DNA from: Oscillatoria nigro-viridis PCC 7112 | GTDB lineage: Bacteria > Cyanobacteriota > Cyanobacteriia > Cyanobacteriales > Microcoleaceae | NCBI RefSeq assembly: GCF_000317475.1 | Contig: NC_019729.1 | Span: forward strand, 1,812,501 to 1,876,500 | Length of the DNA stretch: 64,000 nt | Direction: 5' to 3' | Shown: in pieces, positions 41,291-50,267 of the stretch | Position numbering within the stretch: position 1 is the stretch's first letter | How the letters are laid out: each line of letters begins with the position of its first letter | Notes under the pieces: generated by a model | Told to the model about the DNA's origin: nothing | The model's database searches: none | The model's input: only the letters and a program-made list of their open reading frames with translations | Position numbers and translations under genes: made by a program

Positions 41291-41436
41291 TTTTACCTCA
41301 GCGATTGATTAGATTAATAGGCAAATCTTGTCCCGTACCGCTGTAAGCTAGGTGAATCGAGAGCATTCCCAGCGGTTAGAGTTCCGCCAACTTTTCCTGT
41401 ACCAATTATACCTTTTTTCATTTTTATTTTAGATAC

Positions 41437-42378
41437 TTAAAGCACAATTTGAGGAGATAATATGGTACTTGTCTCTGAGTTCGCTACTTGACCGATACCT
41501 AAAAAATTACCGTCTCGATCGTAAACCTGCAAGGGATAGGGAGGTTGGGGTATTGGGTTGTGGGGGGGCTGGTTGCTACTTTCCTCCTCTGCCCCGATCG
41601 GCGTTTCGGGAATCGGGAGGCGCTGTCCTTGAAACCAGCGTTTGGTATATTCAGGGGAAAGGACGATCGCACCTAAATGTCCCAAAACCGCCGATGGCAA
41701 AATCGGGCAGAATTTATTCTCCTGCAATTGCAGTTCCAATTGTTCAAAACTGAGACTTTCCCCGATCGAAAAACCGCTACTTTCGGTGCGAGTCAAACCA
41801 GCCAAAGTACCGCCTGCATTCAACAGTGCGCCCAAATCCCGCGCGATCGCCCGAATGTAAGTACCCGCCCCGCAGGCGATCGACAAATCCAATTCAGGAA
41901 AATCCCCCGGCCGCCAATCCAAGATTTCCAGCCGAAAAACCTCCACTTTCCTAGCAGCAACTTCCACTGTTTCGCCTTTTCTAGCTAACTCATAAAGGCG
42001 TTTTCCTCCCACCTGAACCGCACTAAAACTCGGCGGAAATTGCTCGATTTTTCCTATAAAGTTGGGGAGTGCAGCTTGCACTTGTTCCAAACTCAACTCT
42101 GGCACCGGTCGAGAATGGAGAATTTCTCCTTCTAAATCGTCAGTAGCAGTAGTTAAGCCAAACCGAATCGTGCCTCGGTAAGCTTTATTGTGTTGGAGAT
42201 ATTGCAGCAGTCTGGTTGCTTTGCCCAGGGCGATCGGCAAAACGCCAGTCACGGCAGGATCGAGGGTTCCTCCGTGTCCGACTCGCTTGAGTTTCAATAG
42301 CCGGCGCACTCGCCCCACGCAGTCGTGAGAAGTCATGCCCGCAGGTTTGTTGAGATTGAGAAAACCGTCAGTAGTCAT
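41437..42378 (-). CDS. truB: tRNA pseudouridine(55) synthase TruB
   Basis: TruB isomerises U55 in the T-loop of tRNAs. The 313-residue protein starts at ATG 42378 (a TTG five codons before is less likely). It has [16 protein letters not shown] and the catalytic Asp40 in [15 protein letters not shown], then [17 protein letters not shown] and the [15 protein letters not shown] motif. A C-terminal extension (about 70 residues, with a Pro-rich stretch [16 protein letters not shown]) resembles a short RNA-binding tail. Confidence 0.96.
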   Translation of the reverse strand: MTTDGFLNLNKPAGMTSHDCVGRVRRLLKLKRVGHGGTLDPAVTGVLPIALGKATRLLQYLQHNKAYRGTIRFGLTTATDDLEGEILHSRPVPELSLEQVQAALPNFIGKIEQFPPSFSAVQVGGKRLYELARKGETVEVAARKVEVFRLEILDWRPGDFPELDLSIACGAGTYIRAIARDLGALLNAGGTLAGLTRTESSGFSIGESLSFEQLELQLQENKFCPILPSAVLGHLGAIVLSPEYTKRWFQGQRLPIPETPIGAEEESSNQPPHNPIPQPPYPLQVYDRDGNFLGIGQVANSETSTILSPQIVL

Positions 42379-42574
42379 TAGGAAGTTCGGCAACGAGCAA
42401 TGTACGGGATGTAACTGATCTAACGGATGTCAGGAAGAGAGAAGAAGGAAGCAGGAAAAAGGAAGATGAGAAGTTTTGAGATTGCTTGCCTTCGCATTGC
42501 GAAAGCTAACGTTACTTGCAACGCAAAAGCGGTTTTGAGTTAAAAAGTTTAATATTGAAAACTTAAAACTACAA

Positions 42575-42632
42575 AGTCCCCAATTCCCAATTCCCAATTC
42601 CCATTCCCAATTCCCCATTCCCCATTCCCCAC
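42575..42632. repeat. AATTCCC heptamer tandem repeat
   Basis: About eight units of AATTCCC or CATTCCC fill the end of the 260-bp gap between truB and the RTX gene, stopping a few bases from the RTX stop codon. Confidence 0.92.
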
Positions 42633-42638
42633 GACTAA

Positions 42639-43385
42639 TTAAAGAATAAAGTCCGCCTGAGTGATAGAAGTGCGGGCAACTCCGAATAAAGTAGCGAGAG
42701 TTTCGTTGGTGTTTGTAAGCTGAATAATTGTACTCGGCGAAGTTCCGGCCCCAGCCGAAATGGTGAGTTCGCCAAAGGTGAGGCCGGCAGCCAAGCGAAT
42801 TCGATCCGTACCATCAGTAAAATCTGTAATCACATCACCATCTGCCAAACGCCCGATCGCAAAAGTATCGTTTCCGGCGCCCCCAGTTAAAGTATCTAAG
42901 CCGCGATCGCCCGATAAACAGTCATTGCCGATGCCACCAAACAGCGAGTCATCGCCGGCACCCCCAAAAAGCGTGTCATCGCCCGCGCCGCCCAACAAAG
43001 TATCGGCGTCTTGGTTGCCAAACAGCAAATCATTGCCATCTTCGCCCAGCATTGAGTCAGAACCTTTGCCGCCGTAGAAAGTATCGTCGCCCACGCCGCC
43101 CAAAACGCTGTCGCGACCCGCACCGCCGAACAGCAAATCATTGCCAGCGTCCCCCAGTATTGAGTCGTCGCCGTCGCCGCCGTAGAGGGAATCGTCTGCG
43201 CCTAAGCCAAAAATGCTGTCAGGCCCACCCAAACCAAATATCAAGTCCGCGCCCGCACTACCCCTGAGAGAGTCGGGGCCGCTGGTGCCATTTCTGCCGC
43301 CAGAGACCCCAGAGGGACGGGTACCGCCGCCGGTGGGGGTTGGGGTTGTGATGGGAATTGGTCGAATTGGCACTGCTGATGGCAT
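42639..43385 (-). CDS. RTX-type calcium-binding repeat protein
   Basis: The 248-residue protein has a Pro/Thr-rich N-terminus, then about a dozen nonapeptide repeats of the GGxGxDxLx type (residues about 38-180, for example LYGGDGDDSILGDAGNDLLF), which fold into a Ca2+-binding parallel beta-roll. The C-terminal 65 residues (DTFAIGRLADGDVITDFTD) resemble the serralysin-type cap that follows such repeats. RTX proteins are usually exported by a type I system with a C-terminal signal; no transporter is nearby. No enzymatic domain is visible. Confidence 0.9.
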   Translation of the reverse strand: MPSAVPIRPIPITTPTPTGGGTRPSGVSGGRNGTSGPDSLRGSAGADLIFGLGGPDSIFGLGADDSLYGGDGDDSILGDAGNDLLFGGAGRDSVLGGVGDDTFYGGKGSDSMLGEDGNDLLFGNQDADTLLGGAGDDTLFGGAGDDSLFGGIGNDCLSGDRGLDTLTGGAGNDTFAIGRLADGDVITDFTDGTDRIRLAAGLTFGELTISAGAGTSPSTIIQLTNTNETLATLFGVARTSITQADFIL

Positions 43386-43424
43386 GATTCTGAAGATGGT
43401 AGAAATTTGCCATTCTAACTTAGC

Positions 43425-45239
43425 CTAAAACCGGAAGTGATACGCTCGCCAACCGCCGAGATGAGAAATATCGATCGCATCCGCCACAGCATAAGATTCG
43501 CACAAAAAGCCCTGCACCGTGGAGCCGTCCTCCAACACCAGCGTACCAATTCCCAGCGGCGGGGGAATTTTAGCGACAAATCCGCCGAAAGCCGCGATCG
43601 ACAACTCCCAAACTTCCACCTCGATCGCGCTACCGCCCTCTACCTGACGCACCAATCCCGGCTTGCCCAGAGCAGTACCCGTCAAAGCGTACAGCTTGTA
43701 AATCGGGCTGGTACGGCAGGCGCGAACCAAAACGCCTCCCCCCTCGATTAGTTGATAATTCAGCGGCTCACCGCTCAAATGAGCGCCAACCACGGCTATT
43801 TTGACTCGTTCTTCTGAGTCAGGTTTGGCTGCGCTGGCGGGTTCCGGGAGGGTTGGCAGCGCCAGCCCGGTTGCGCCCAAAGTTCCGCCCAAGCTAGCGT
43901 GGAAAGCAGATCCCAGGCTGCAGAGCGATAAATCGTGCCACGCAGGAGCCATCAGTGTCAATCCTGCGGGCAATCCGCTGCTTTGAAACCCGCTGGGAAC
44001 TGCGATCGCGCACAAATCGAGCAAATTCGCAAAGTTCGTGTAGCGCCCGAGATTGGTGTTGAGGGCGATCGGTTCGGCTGCAACTTCTGCGACAGTATAA
44101 ATCGTGCCTGTCGTGGGAACAGCCAAAACATCCATTGACTCCCACTGAATTTCTGCCTGCAGGCGGAGTTCGGCCAACCGGTACGACGCGCGGTAGGCAG
44201 AGACGGCATCGTAGCGTTTGCCGCCGCTGATAATTTCGCAGACGATCGGATCGATCGCATCTGGGTGCGCGTCGAGGAAATCGCCGATCGCGGCCAACCT
44301 TTCTGCTACCCAAGGCCCGCCGTAGAGCAGTTCGGCAGCATCCGCAAAGGGTTTGAAGTCAATAGGTACGATCGTGCAGCCCAAAGATTGCAAGCGCGCG
44401 ATCGCCTCTCGGTAGCGCTGTTCGGCTTCTGCATTCCCGAAAAATTCGAGTTCGCCGTCTGCGGGAACTCCCACCCGCAAGCTGGATAAATCCGGCAAAA
44501 CTTTCGTTTCAGGGCGACGAGAAAACGCATCCTCAGCGTCAAAACCGCTGGCTGCTTGCAGCACGGAAGCCGCATCCGCACAGGTGAGAGCGAACACAGA
44601 AACGCAATCGAGCGATCGCACCGCCGGTAACAGGCCGCGAGTGCCGATCGAGCCGCAACTTGGCTTCAGCCCGACAATGTTGGTAAAAGCAGCGGGAACC
44701 CGCCCCGATCCTGCGGTATCGGTACCCAGAGCAAAACTCACCAATCCGGCGGAGACTGCTGCGGCGGAACCGGAACTCGATCCGCCCGGGATGTAGCGCC
44801 GGTCGAACGGATTGCGGCAAACTCCATAAGGCGTGCGGGTTCCGACTAATCCTGTGGCAAACTGATCCATGTTTGTTTTGCCGATCGCGATCGCACCTGC
44901 CGCGCACAAACGCTCTACGACTGCGGACGATCGCGCTGGAGTGCGAGCAAACTGCGGACATCCCGCCGTAGTCGGAACGCCCGCCCAATCGAGATTATCT
45001 TTGATCGCAAAAGGTATCCCGTAGAGCGGCAACTGCTGCGGGTCTAGGTTTTCCAAGGCTTTGGCGCGTTCGAGGGTTTCCGCCTGCGGTGCTAAATAAA
45101 TCCATACCGCCGGATCTGCATAGCGCTCGATCCGATCGTACACGCTCGCGATCGCATCTGCAGGCGCGAGCGAGCCGGTGCGGTAGCGATCGAGCAGCGA
45201 ATGAATGTCGAGACTCTGACTGTAGTTAACTTTTTCCAT
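43425..45239 (-). CDS. atzF: allophanate hydrolase
   Basis: The 604-residue enzyme splits allophanate into ammonium and CO2. The amidase-signature triad is intact: Lys80 (FAIKDN), cis-Ser154 (PGGSSSGS) and nucleophile Ser178 (DTAGSGR), each 11 residues before the positions in the Pseudomonas AtzF. The C-terminal 150 residues (EERVKIAVVGAHLSGEPLNYQL ...) are the AtzF-specific domain. In guanidine degradation it acts after carboxyguanidine deiminase. It diverges from the riboswitch-controlled importer genes, so it is not under that riboswitch and must have its own promoter in the 45240-45460 region, which holds TTTTAGA repeats and a duplicated CACTTCACAGGCT block. Confidence 0.96.
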   Translation of the reverse strand: MEKVNYSQSLDIHSLLDRYRTGSLAPADAIASVYDRIERYADPAVWIYLAPQAETLERAKALENLDPQQLPLYGIPFAIKDNLDWAGVPTTAGCPQFARTPARSSAVVERLCAAGAIAIGKTNMDQFATGLVGTRTPYGVCRNPFDRRYIPGGSSSGSAAAVSAGLVSFALGTDTAGSGRVPAAFTNIVGLKPSCGSIGTRGLLPAVRSLDCVSVFALTCADAASVLQAASGFDAEDAFSRRPETKVLPDLSSLRVGVPADGELEFFGNAEAEQRYREAIARLQSLGCTIVPIDFKPFADAAELLYGGPWVAERLAAIGDFLDAHPDAIDPIVCEIISGGKRYDAVSAYRASYRLAELRLQAEIQWESMDVLAVPTTGTIYTVAEVAAEPIALNTNLGRYTNFANLLDLCAIAVPSGFQSSGLPAGLTLMAPAWHDLSLCSLGSAFHASLGGTLGATGLALPTLPEPASAAKPDSEERVKIAVVGAHLSGEPLNYQLIEGGGVLVRACRTSPIYKLYALTGTALGKPGLVRQVEGGSAIEVEVWELSIAAFGGFVAKIPPPLGIGTLVLEDGSTVQGFLCESYAVADAIDISHLGGWRAYHFRF

Positions 45240-45449
45240 AATGCACCGTCAATCGATTTTAGATTTTAGATTTTAGATTTTAGATTGAATAGTTGACTTC
45301 ACAGGCTTTGCTGGGCGATCTTTCGATTTTAGATTTTCGATTGAAGAAATCACTTCACAGGCTGTGCAAGGCGATCGTTCTTACAAATAGAAGGTTAGTT
45401 TACCGCATTGTCGATCTTACTTGCATCTAGTCGAGGCAGCGAAGTATTT
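45240..45449. repeat. atzF upstream region with tandem repeats
   Basis: The region starts with four TTTTAGA heptamers (45257-45286), followed by a block GACTTCACAGGCTTTGCTGG with GGCGATC that is repeated as CACTTCACAGGCTGTGCAAGG about 55 bp later. It must hold the atzF promoter, which I cannot define. Confidence 0.6.
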
Positions 45450-45589
45450 CTTGAGAAATATTCGGCGTTGCTGATTCAGGGTATGAATCAACTTTTCGCT
45501 TGATGTTACAAAACTCACCATACTTGGCTGATAGCAATTGGGAAATCTGAATTCCTACCTGTATTCAGCAACGCCCTTGAGAAATATTC
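45450..45589. mobile_element. MITE-like element with 14-bp flanking duplication
   Basis: A 112-bp element (45464-45575) begins GGCGTTGCTGATTCAGGGTA and ends with its imperfect complement, TACCTGTATTCAGCAACGCC, so it has terminal inverted repeats of about 25 bp. It is too short to code for a transposase. It is flanked exactly by two identical copies of CTTGAGAAATATTC (45450-45463 and 45576-45589), read as the target-site duplication made on insertion. Confidence 0.85.
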
Positions 45590-45902
45590 AACCCTGACCT
45601 TGCGGGTTTCGTCTTTGTGTGCAGGCAAACTTCACGATTTCCCATCGCCCCGTCTCATCGCCCGGTTTAATCTTCCAAAAATTTTAATTTTACAAATTCC
45701 AGAAAAACCGTTTTTTGTAACATTTTACACATTTTTGCATCAAGTTTGCTGTTACGGTTTGAAACATAGCAATCTAATAGGATTGCACTCTACAGTATGC
45801 TTACCTTTCAAAAAGCTAAGTGCATTGCTGCTACCAACAGTCTCGAATAACTCCTTGGGTTGCAAACAGGACTTATACAGACAAAAAACGAAAAATTTAA
45901 CC

Positions 45903-46047
45903 GCTTCTAGGGTTCCGATTTGAATCAGTTTCTAACTCAGGTTAGACAGTTCAAGTGCTGGTCCGAGAGAAGCAGACTGGTTCTCCCAAGATTTTAAATT
46001 TAGGGAAACACTAGCCAGTTACACGGCGGGATAAAAGCCCGGGAGAA
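45903..46047 (+). promoter_or_regulatory. guanidine-I (ykkC) riboswitch aptamer
   Basis: The conserved blocks of the guanidine-I aptamer occur in order: CTAGGGTTCCGA (45907-45918), CTGGTCCGAGAG (45958-45969), and ACACGGCGGGATAAAAGCCC followed by GGGAGA (46021-46046), with pairing segments between. Guanidinium binding should stabilise the 3' stem and release the terminator just downstream. It lies 145 bp before an ABC importer and DUF1989 operon, the classic context. Confidence 0.95.
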
Positions 46048-46091
46048 ACGCGATCGGTCAGCAAGACTCGGTTCGTTAGCTCTCGGGCTTT
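46034..46091 (+). terminator. riboswitch expression-platform stem
   Basis: AAAGCCCGGGAG (46034-46045), the 3' part of the aptamer, can pair with CTCTCGGGCTTT (46080-46091) with one G-U. The two structures are mutually exclusive, giving an off state without ligand. The T-run after the stem is weak (TTTATCCTTG), so attenuation could also be Rho-aided or involve the next hairpin CCTTG-tatat-CAAGG. Confidence 0.7.
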
Positions 46092-46191
46092 ATCCTTGTA
46101 TATCAAGGGGGTTTGCGGCAGCTAAGGAAGCCAAAGAAGGTGCAAAAGCTCGATCGACATATTCACCTCTAACCAGCAACAAGAATATGCT

Positions 46192-47259
46192 ATGAATATC
46201 CGATATTGCTCCCCCAAAATAACGCGATCGCCCTTGTCCTACTGCGCCCTATTTTTTATCACCTTGTTTTTCGCTGTCGGCTGCGTCAACCCGGCAATTT
46301 ATATCAAAACCACGACAGAAAGCGAAGCAGCTTCTTCAGTAAATGCTGATGCAGTTAGCCTCGGATTCAGCGCGTGGCCCGGCTGGTTTCCTTGGCAAAT
46401 TGCCAAAGAGCAAAAGATATTTGAAGCCAACAAAGTTGCTGTAGACTTAAAATGGTTTGACGGCTACTTAGAATCGATCGGCACTCTCACAGCAGGACAG
46501 ATCAATGCTAACAGCCAAACCCTCGGCGATACAGTAAACTCCATATCCGGCGGCGCCGACCAAGTAATTGTTTTAGTCAACGACAACTCGACTGGAAATG
46601 ACAAAGTGATTGTCGCCGAAGGCATCAATTCCGTTGCCGATTTAAAAGGAAAAAAAGTTGCCGCCGAGGAAGGTACAGTCGATCACTTTCTATTGCTGTT
46701 AGGGCTGAGAAAAGCAGGTTTATCAGTGCAAGATATTCAATTTGTACCGCTGGAAACCGGCAAAGCTGCGGCGGCTTTCGTCGGAGGACAAGTCGATGCG
46801 GCGGCAGTATTTGCGCCGTTTACCACGCAAGCATTAAAACGATCGAACAGCAAGGAACTGTTTAGTTCAAAAGATTTTCCGGGGGCGATTTCCGACCATT
46901 TGGTATTCACGCGAAAGTTTATCGGCGAACACCCCGATCGAGTGCAAGCCCTGGTCAATTCCTGGTTTGCAACATTGGAATACATGAAATCAAATCAAGA
47001 GAAATCTTACGAGATTCTAGCCAACCGCGCCGGAGTCAGCGTTGAGGAATACAAAGAATATGAAGACGGCACTAAGATATTCACGATCGAGGAAAACTTG
47101 AAAGCCTTTCAACCGGGAAATGACATGACATCATTGCCGTTTGCGGCCGCAGAAATGACCAAATTTCTCGTAGATGTAAATTTAGCAAAAACCCAACCAG
47201 ATATCAGCCAATTATTTGACGATCGTTTTATAAAAGCTTATTCTGAAGGTAAAAGCTAA
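46192..47259 (+). CDS. guanidine ABC importer, substrate-binding lipoprotein
   Basis: The 355-residue protein has a signal peptide with lipobox Cys31 (FFAVGC) and an SsuA/NMT1-type binding fold (VSLGFSAWPGWFPWQIAKEQ, GYLESIGTLTAGQINANSQT, DLKGKKVAAEEGTVDHFLL, GGQVDAAAVFAPFT). By homology alone it would be called a nitrate/taurine-type receptor. Its place directly behind a guanidine-I riboswitch and before permease, ATPase and carboxyguanidine deiminase genes indicates guanidine as the likely ligand. Confidence 0.9.
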   Translation: MNIRYCSPKITRSPLSYCALFFITLFFAVGCVNPAIYIKTTTESEAASSVNADAVSLGFSAWPGWFPWQIAKEQKIFEANKVAVDLKWFDGYLESIGTLTAGQINANSQTLGDTVNSISGGADQVIVLVNDNSTGNDKVIVAEGINSVADLKGKKVAAEEGTVDHFLLLLGLRKAGLSVQDIQFVPLETGKAAAAFVGGQVDAAAVFAPFTTQALKRSNSKELFSSKDFPGAISDHLVFTRKFIGEHPDRVQALVNSWFATLEYMKSNQEKSYEILANRAGVSVEEYKEYEDGTKIFTIEENLKAFQPGNDMTSLPFAAAEMTKFLVDVNLAKTQPDISQLFDDRFIKAYSEGKS

Positions 47260-47367
47260 AAGGCAGAATTTACGATTATGCAGACACAAAAAGCTTTCAA
47301 GAATATTCTTTTTGAAAATACCAAAAAGCTACTAAAATTACTCGCTCAACTGTTCTGCAATTAAATC

Positions 47368-48219
47368 ATGCCACCAAATCCCGAACCCCGATCGATCCAA
47401 TCCCACCTCAAGCAAAAAAGCCTAAATCCCACCGTTTTCTGGCGGATTGGGGAAGAGATACCACAACCCCTCAATATTGGGTTAACGGTAACATCGATCG
47501 CACTGCCGCTGCTGCTGTGGTGGCTAGTAACAACCTTCGCCAACGTAGACCCCAAATTTTTGCCTTCCCCCGGCAAAGTTTTAGAGGCATTTGGTCGGCT
47601 GTGGAACACTCGCGAACTTTTGAAAGACACGGTAGCGAGTTTGTGGCGGGTGGGAGTGGGCTTTCTGTTCGCCTTGGTTTTTTCCATACCAATTGGCGTG
47701 CTGATGGGCAGTTTTGCCAGTATTCGCGCCTTGCTAGAACCCATGTTCGGCTTGATGCGATATATGCCCGCACCAGCATTCATTCCCCTGCTAATTCTCT
47801 ACTTGGGAATCGGCGAAGAACCCAAAATAACGCTGATATTTATCGGTGTCTTTTTCTTCAATTCGCTGATGGTGATGGATACAGTCAAGTTTGTTCCCAA
47901 AGACTTGATCGAATCTACTTATATGTTGGGCGGGAATCGCTGGGAAATCCTAACTCAAGTTATTTTCCCCCACGTTTTGCCGGGAATTCTTGATGCTAGC
48001 CGCATCAACTTAGCTGCGGCTTGGCAATTGGTAATCGTCTCGGAATTGATTGCCGCCACCGAAGGCTTAGGTCGCCGGATCAGCGTCGCAGGTCGATTTC
48101 TCCGAACCGATGAAATTTTTGTGGGGCTGATTGTCATTGGGGCGATCGGACTGACTTTTGACTTGCTTTTTCAATATCTGCTGCGGGTTTCTTGTAAATG
48201 GTCAAGTCAGAAACAGTAA
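47368..48219 (+). CDS. guanidine ABC importer, permease
   Basis: The 283-residue inner-membrane protein has about six transmembrane helices and the ATPase-contact EAA loop (MLGGNRWEILTQVIFPHVLP, then GILDASRINLAAAWQLVIVSEL). It belongs to the SsuC/TauC/NrtB family. It follows the binding protein by 108 bp and is followed by the ATPase gene. It should act as a homodimer with the ATPase. Confidence 0.93.
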   Translation: MPPNPEPRSIQSHLKQKSLNPTVFWRIGEEIPQPLNIGLTVTSIALPLLLWWLVTTFANVDPKFLPSPGKVLEAFGRLWNTRELLKDTVASLWRVGVGFLFALVFSIPIGVLMGSFASIRALLEPMFGLMRYMPAPAFIPLLILYLGIGEEPKITLIFIGVFFFNSLMVMDTVKFVPKDLIESTYMLGGNRWEILTQVIFPHVLPGILDASRINLAAAWQLVIVSELIAATEGLGRRISVAGRFLRTDEIFVGLIVIGAIGLTFDLLFQYLLRVSCKWSSQKQ

Positions 48220-48254
48220 GCAGGTGTTATACAAATCCTTGTTAAAAAGTCTCG

Positions 48255-48320
48255 ATCGTAATCGGCGGTTTAAACCGCTTCTTGTCAAACGAAGTCCGCC
48301 TTCGCAGACTAAAGAGTTAC
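48255..48320. repeat. palindromic dispersed repeat between permease and ATPase genes
   Basis: GCGGTTTAAACCGC (48265-48278) is a perfect 14-bp palindrome, followed by CGAAGTCCGCCTTCG, another self-complementary block. The pair recalls a frequent interspersed repeat of oscillatorialean genomes. It lies inside the operon, so it will be transcribed. Confidence 0.7.
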
Positions 48321-48387
48321 TAACGAGTATTTGGTGTTAGGAAGCAGAATGGTGTGATTTTTTACTTACAATACGGAGGATTTACTC

Positions 48388-49164
48388 ATGTTTCTACAAA
48401 TCAACAATCTGCACAAAAACTTTGAAACTAAAAACGGTAAATTAGTTGTCCTCAAGGACATCAATATGAGCATCAAGCAAGGCGAATTTATCTGCGCGGT
48501 AGGCGCATCCGGTTCGGGCAAATCTACTCTGTTGAGGCAGATTGCGGGATTGGACAAGCCGACAACAGGGGAAGTTAAAATTGATGGCAAGGAAGTTGTT
48601 TCGCCGGGACCGGATCGAGGTATGGTATTTCAGCATTACACTCTTTATCCTTGGATGAACGTGCAGGAAAATGCCGAGTTTGGCCTCAAACTTCAAGGCG
48701 TTTCCAAGAAAAAGCGGCGCGAACAAGCGAGCTATTATTTGAGTGTGGTAGGATTGACGCAGTTTGCTTCGTCGCTGCCGAAGGAATTGTCGGGCGGGAT
48801 GAAACAGCGGGTGGCGATCGCCCGCGCCCTCGCTTCTGAACCTAAAGTGTTATTAATGGATGAACCTTTCGGCGCATTGGATATCCACACTAAAGAATCG
48901 ATGCACGAATTCATGCTGGATTTGTGGCGCCGCACTCAGATTACAATCTTTATGATTACCCACGATGTCGAAGAAGCGGTGTTTCTTTCCAATCGGATTT
49001 ATGCTTTGGGCGCTCGTCCCGGTACAGTGAGAAAGGAAATGTCGATTAATTTGCCCGATCGCACTCCCAGCGTCAAACGCCACGCCAAATTCCACGATTA
49101 CCGCGACGAACTCATGGATTTGATGCGGAAACACGGACAGGAAGCAGTTGCAATGGCTGCTTAA
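48388..49164 (+). CDS. guanidine ABC importer, ATPase
   Basis: The 258-residue nucleotide-binding subunit has Walker A GASGSGKST (residues 39-47), signature LSGGMKQR (134-141), Walker B VLLMDEP (154-160) and the switch His in FMITHDVEEA. It is of the SsuB/TauB family. GGAGG lies nine nucleotides before the ATG. It completes the importer begun by the two preceding genes. Confidence 0.95.
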   Translation: MFLQINNLHKNFETKNGKLVVLKDINMSIKQGEFICAVGASGSGKSTLLRQIAGLDKPTTGEVKIDGKEVVSPGPDRGMVFQHYTLYPWMNVQENAEFGLKLQGVSKKKRREQASYYLSVVGLTQFASSLPKELSGGMKQRVAIARALASEPKVLLMDEPFGALDIHTKESMHEFMLDLWRRTQITIFMITHDVEEAVFLSNRIYALGARPGTVRKEMSINLPDRTPSVKRHAKFHDYRDELMDLMRKHGQEAVAMAA

Positions 49165-49242
49165 ATAAAAATAGGTTTGTAGTTGCACTTTTTGCACCCG
49201 CGCCAACAGTACAACGGCCAACCTAAGTAAGTGGAAACTTAA

Positions 49243-49360
49243 CATCTTGCACCATTGTCAATTACCTATTTAGGAACGGGCTCTCCGGCCCGTTCCACAA
49301 AACTCAATTTTATTGTGGAACGGGCCGGAGAGCCCGTTCTTAAGAATCGTGCAAGATATC
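49243..49360. repeat. 120-bp inverted-repeat element with perfect 27-bp arms
   Basis: GAACGGGCTCTCCGGCCCGT continuing into TCCACAA (49274-49300) is complemented perfectly by 49313-49339 across a 12-nt loop. An outer pair ATCTTGCAC / GTGCAAGAT frames it. A diverged relative is at about 35707-35805. It lies between the importer ATPase and the first DUF1989 gene of the operon. Confidence 0.85.
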
Positions 49361-49459
49361 AGTGGAAATAAATATTACTTTGGGAGAGGACGGGTTTGGC
49401 CATTACAAAATACTATTGTTTTATGTCGCTGACCTACCTAAATACATCAAGAGGAACTT

Positions 49460-50191
49460 ATGGTACAACTATCATCGATCGACACAAACTCACAAATTGA
49501 TTCTGACCTCGTATTAATGCAAGAAACCGTACCGGGCGGCGCGTACTGGTCGGGAGTCATCAAGCGGGGAAACACCCTGCGAATCACCGATTTAGAAGGC
49601 TCTCGCGGCGTTTCCATGCTGTGCTACAACGCCGACAATGCGATCGAACGTTTCAACGCAGCAGACACCGCCAAAATTCAATTCAACGCCTTTCTCAAAC
49701 AAGGCATGGTGATCTACACAGACATGGGGCGCATCCTATTTTCCATCACCCAAGACACCTCCGGCTGTCACGATTTGCTAGGAGGATGCAGCAACGCCAT
49801 TAGCAATGCCAAAAAATACGGCGAAGGAGACTGGAAAAACTCCCGCGACAACTTCCTCAAAGCCCTAAGTCGGTGGGGATTGGGCAAAAAAGATATCATG
49901 CCCAACCTCAACTTATTTACTCGAATTGCCGTCAAACCCGACGGCACGATGGAGTTTCGCGAAGGCTGCGAGAAACCCGGTAGTTTTATCGATTTGCGAG
50001 CCGAAATGAACGTATTAACCATTATCTCTAACTGCCCCCACATCCTGCATCCGGGTTCAATTTACGATCCAAAACCCATCCAAATTCAGATTGTGAAAAC
50101 CCCCGCACCCGCACCAGACGACTTGTGCCGCACCGCCAACCCGGAAGCAGTGCGCGGGTTCATCAACACCGATGCTTTGTTCGTCCAATAA
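49460..50191 (+). CDS. carboxyguanidine deiminase subunit (DUF1989, urea-amidolyase-associated protein)
   Basis: The 243-residue protein is one of the paired DUF1989 proteins long called urea carboxylase-associated (UAAP) and since shown in other bacteria to be carboxyguanidine deiminase subunits, which turn carboxyguanidine into allophanate plus ammonium. Visible family blocks are VPGGAYWSGVIKRGNTLRIT, DTSGCHDLLGGCSN and ISNCPHILHPGSIYDPKPIQ. A GAGGA sequence precedes the ATG. The second subunit gene follows after 76 bp. Confidence 0.9.
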   Translation: MVQLSSIDTNSQIDSDLVLMQETVPGGAYWSGVIKRGNTLRITDLEGSRGVSMLCYNADNAIERFNAADTAKIQFNAFLKQGMVIYTDMGRILFSITQDTSGCHDLLGGCSNAISNAKKYGEGDWKNSRDNFLKALSRWGLGKKDIMPNLNLFTRIAVKPDGTMEFREGCEKPGSFIDLRAEMNVLTIISNCPHILHPGSIYDPKPIQIQIVKTPAPAPDDLCRTANPEAVRGFINTDALFVQ

Positions 50192-50267
50192 ACCAGATTC
50201 CAGCACTCAATCTTGTCCGCACCAATCGGCGGGAAAAAATCTGCAATTCCATCACAAAAAGTGAACC

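Noticed and set aside
45718-45733. GTAACATTTTAC before the guanidine riboswitch considered as an NtcA site
   Set aside because: The spacing between GTA and TAC is six bases, not eight.
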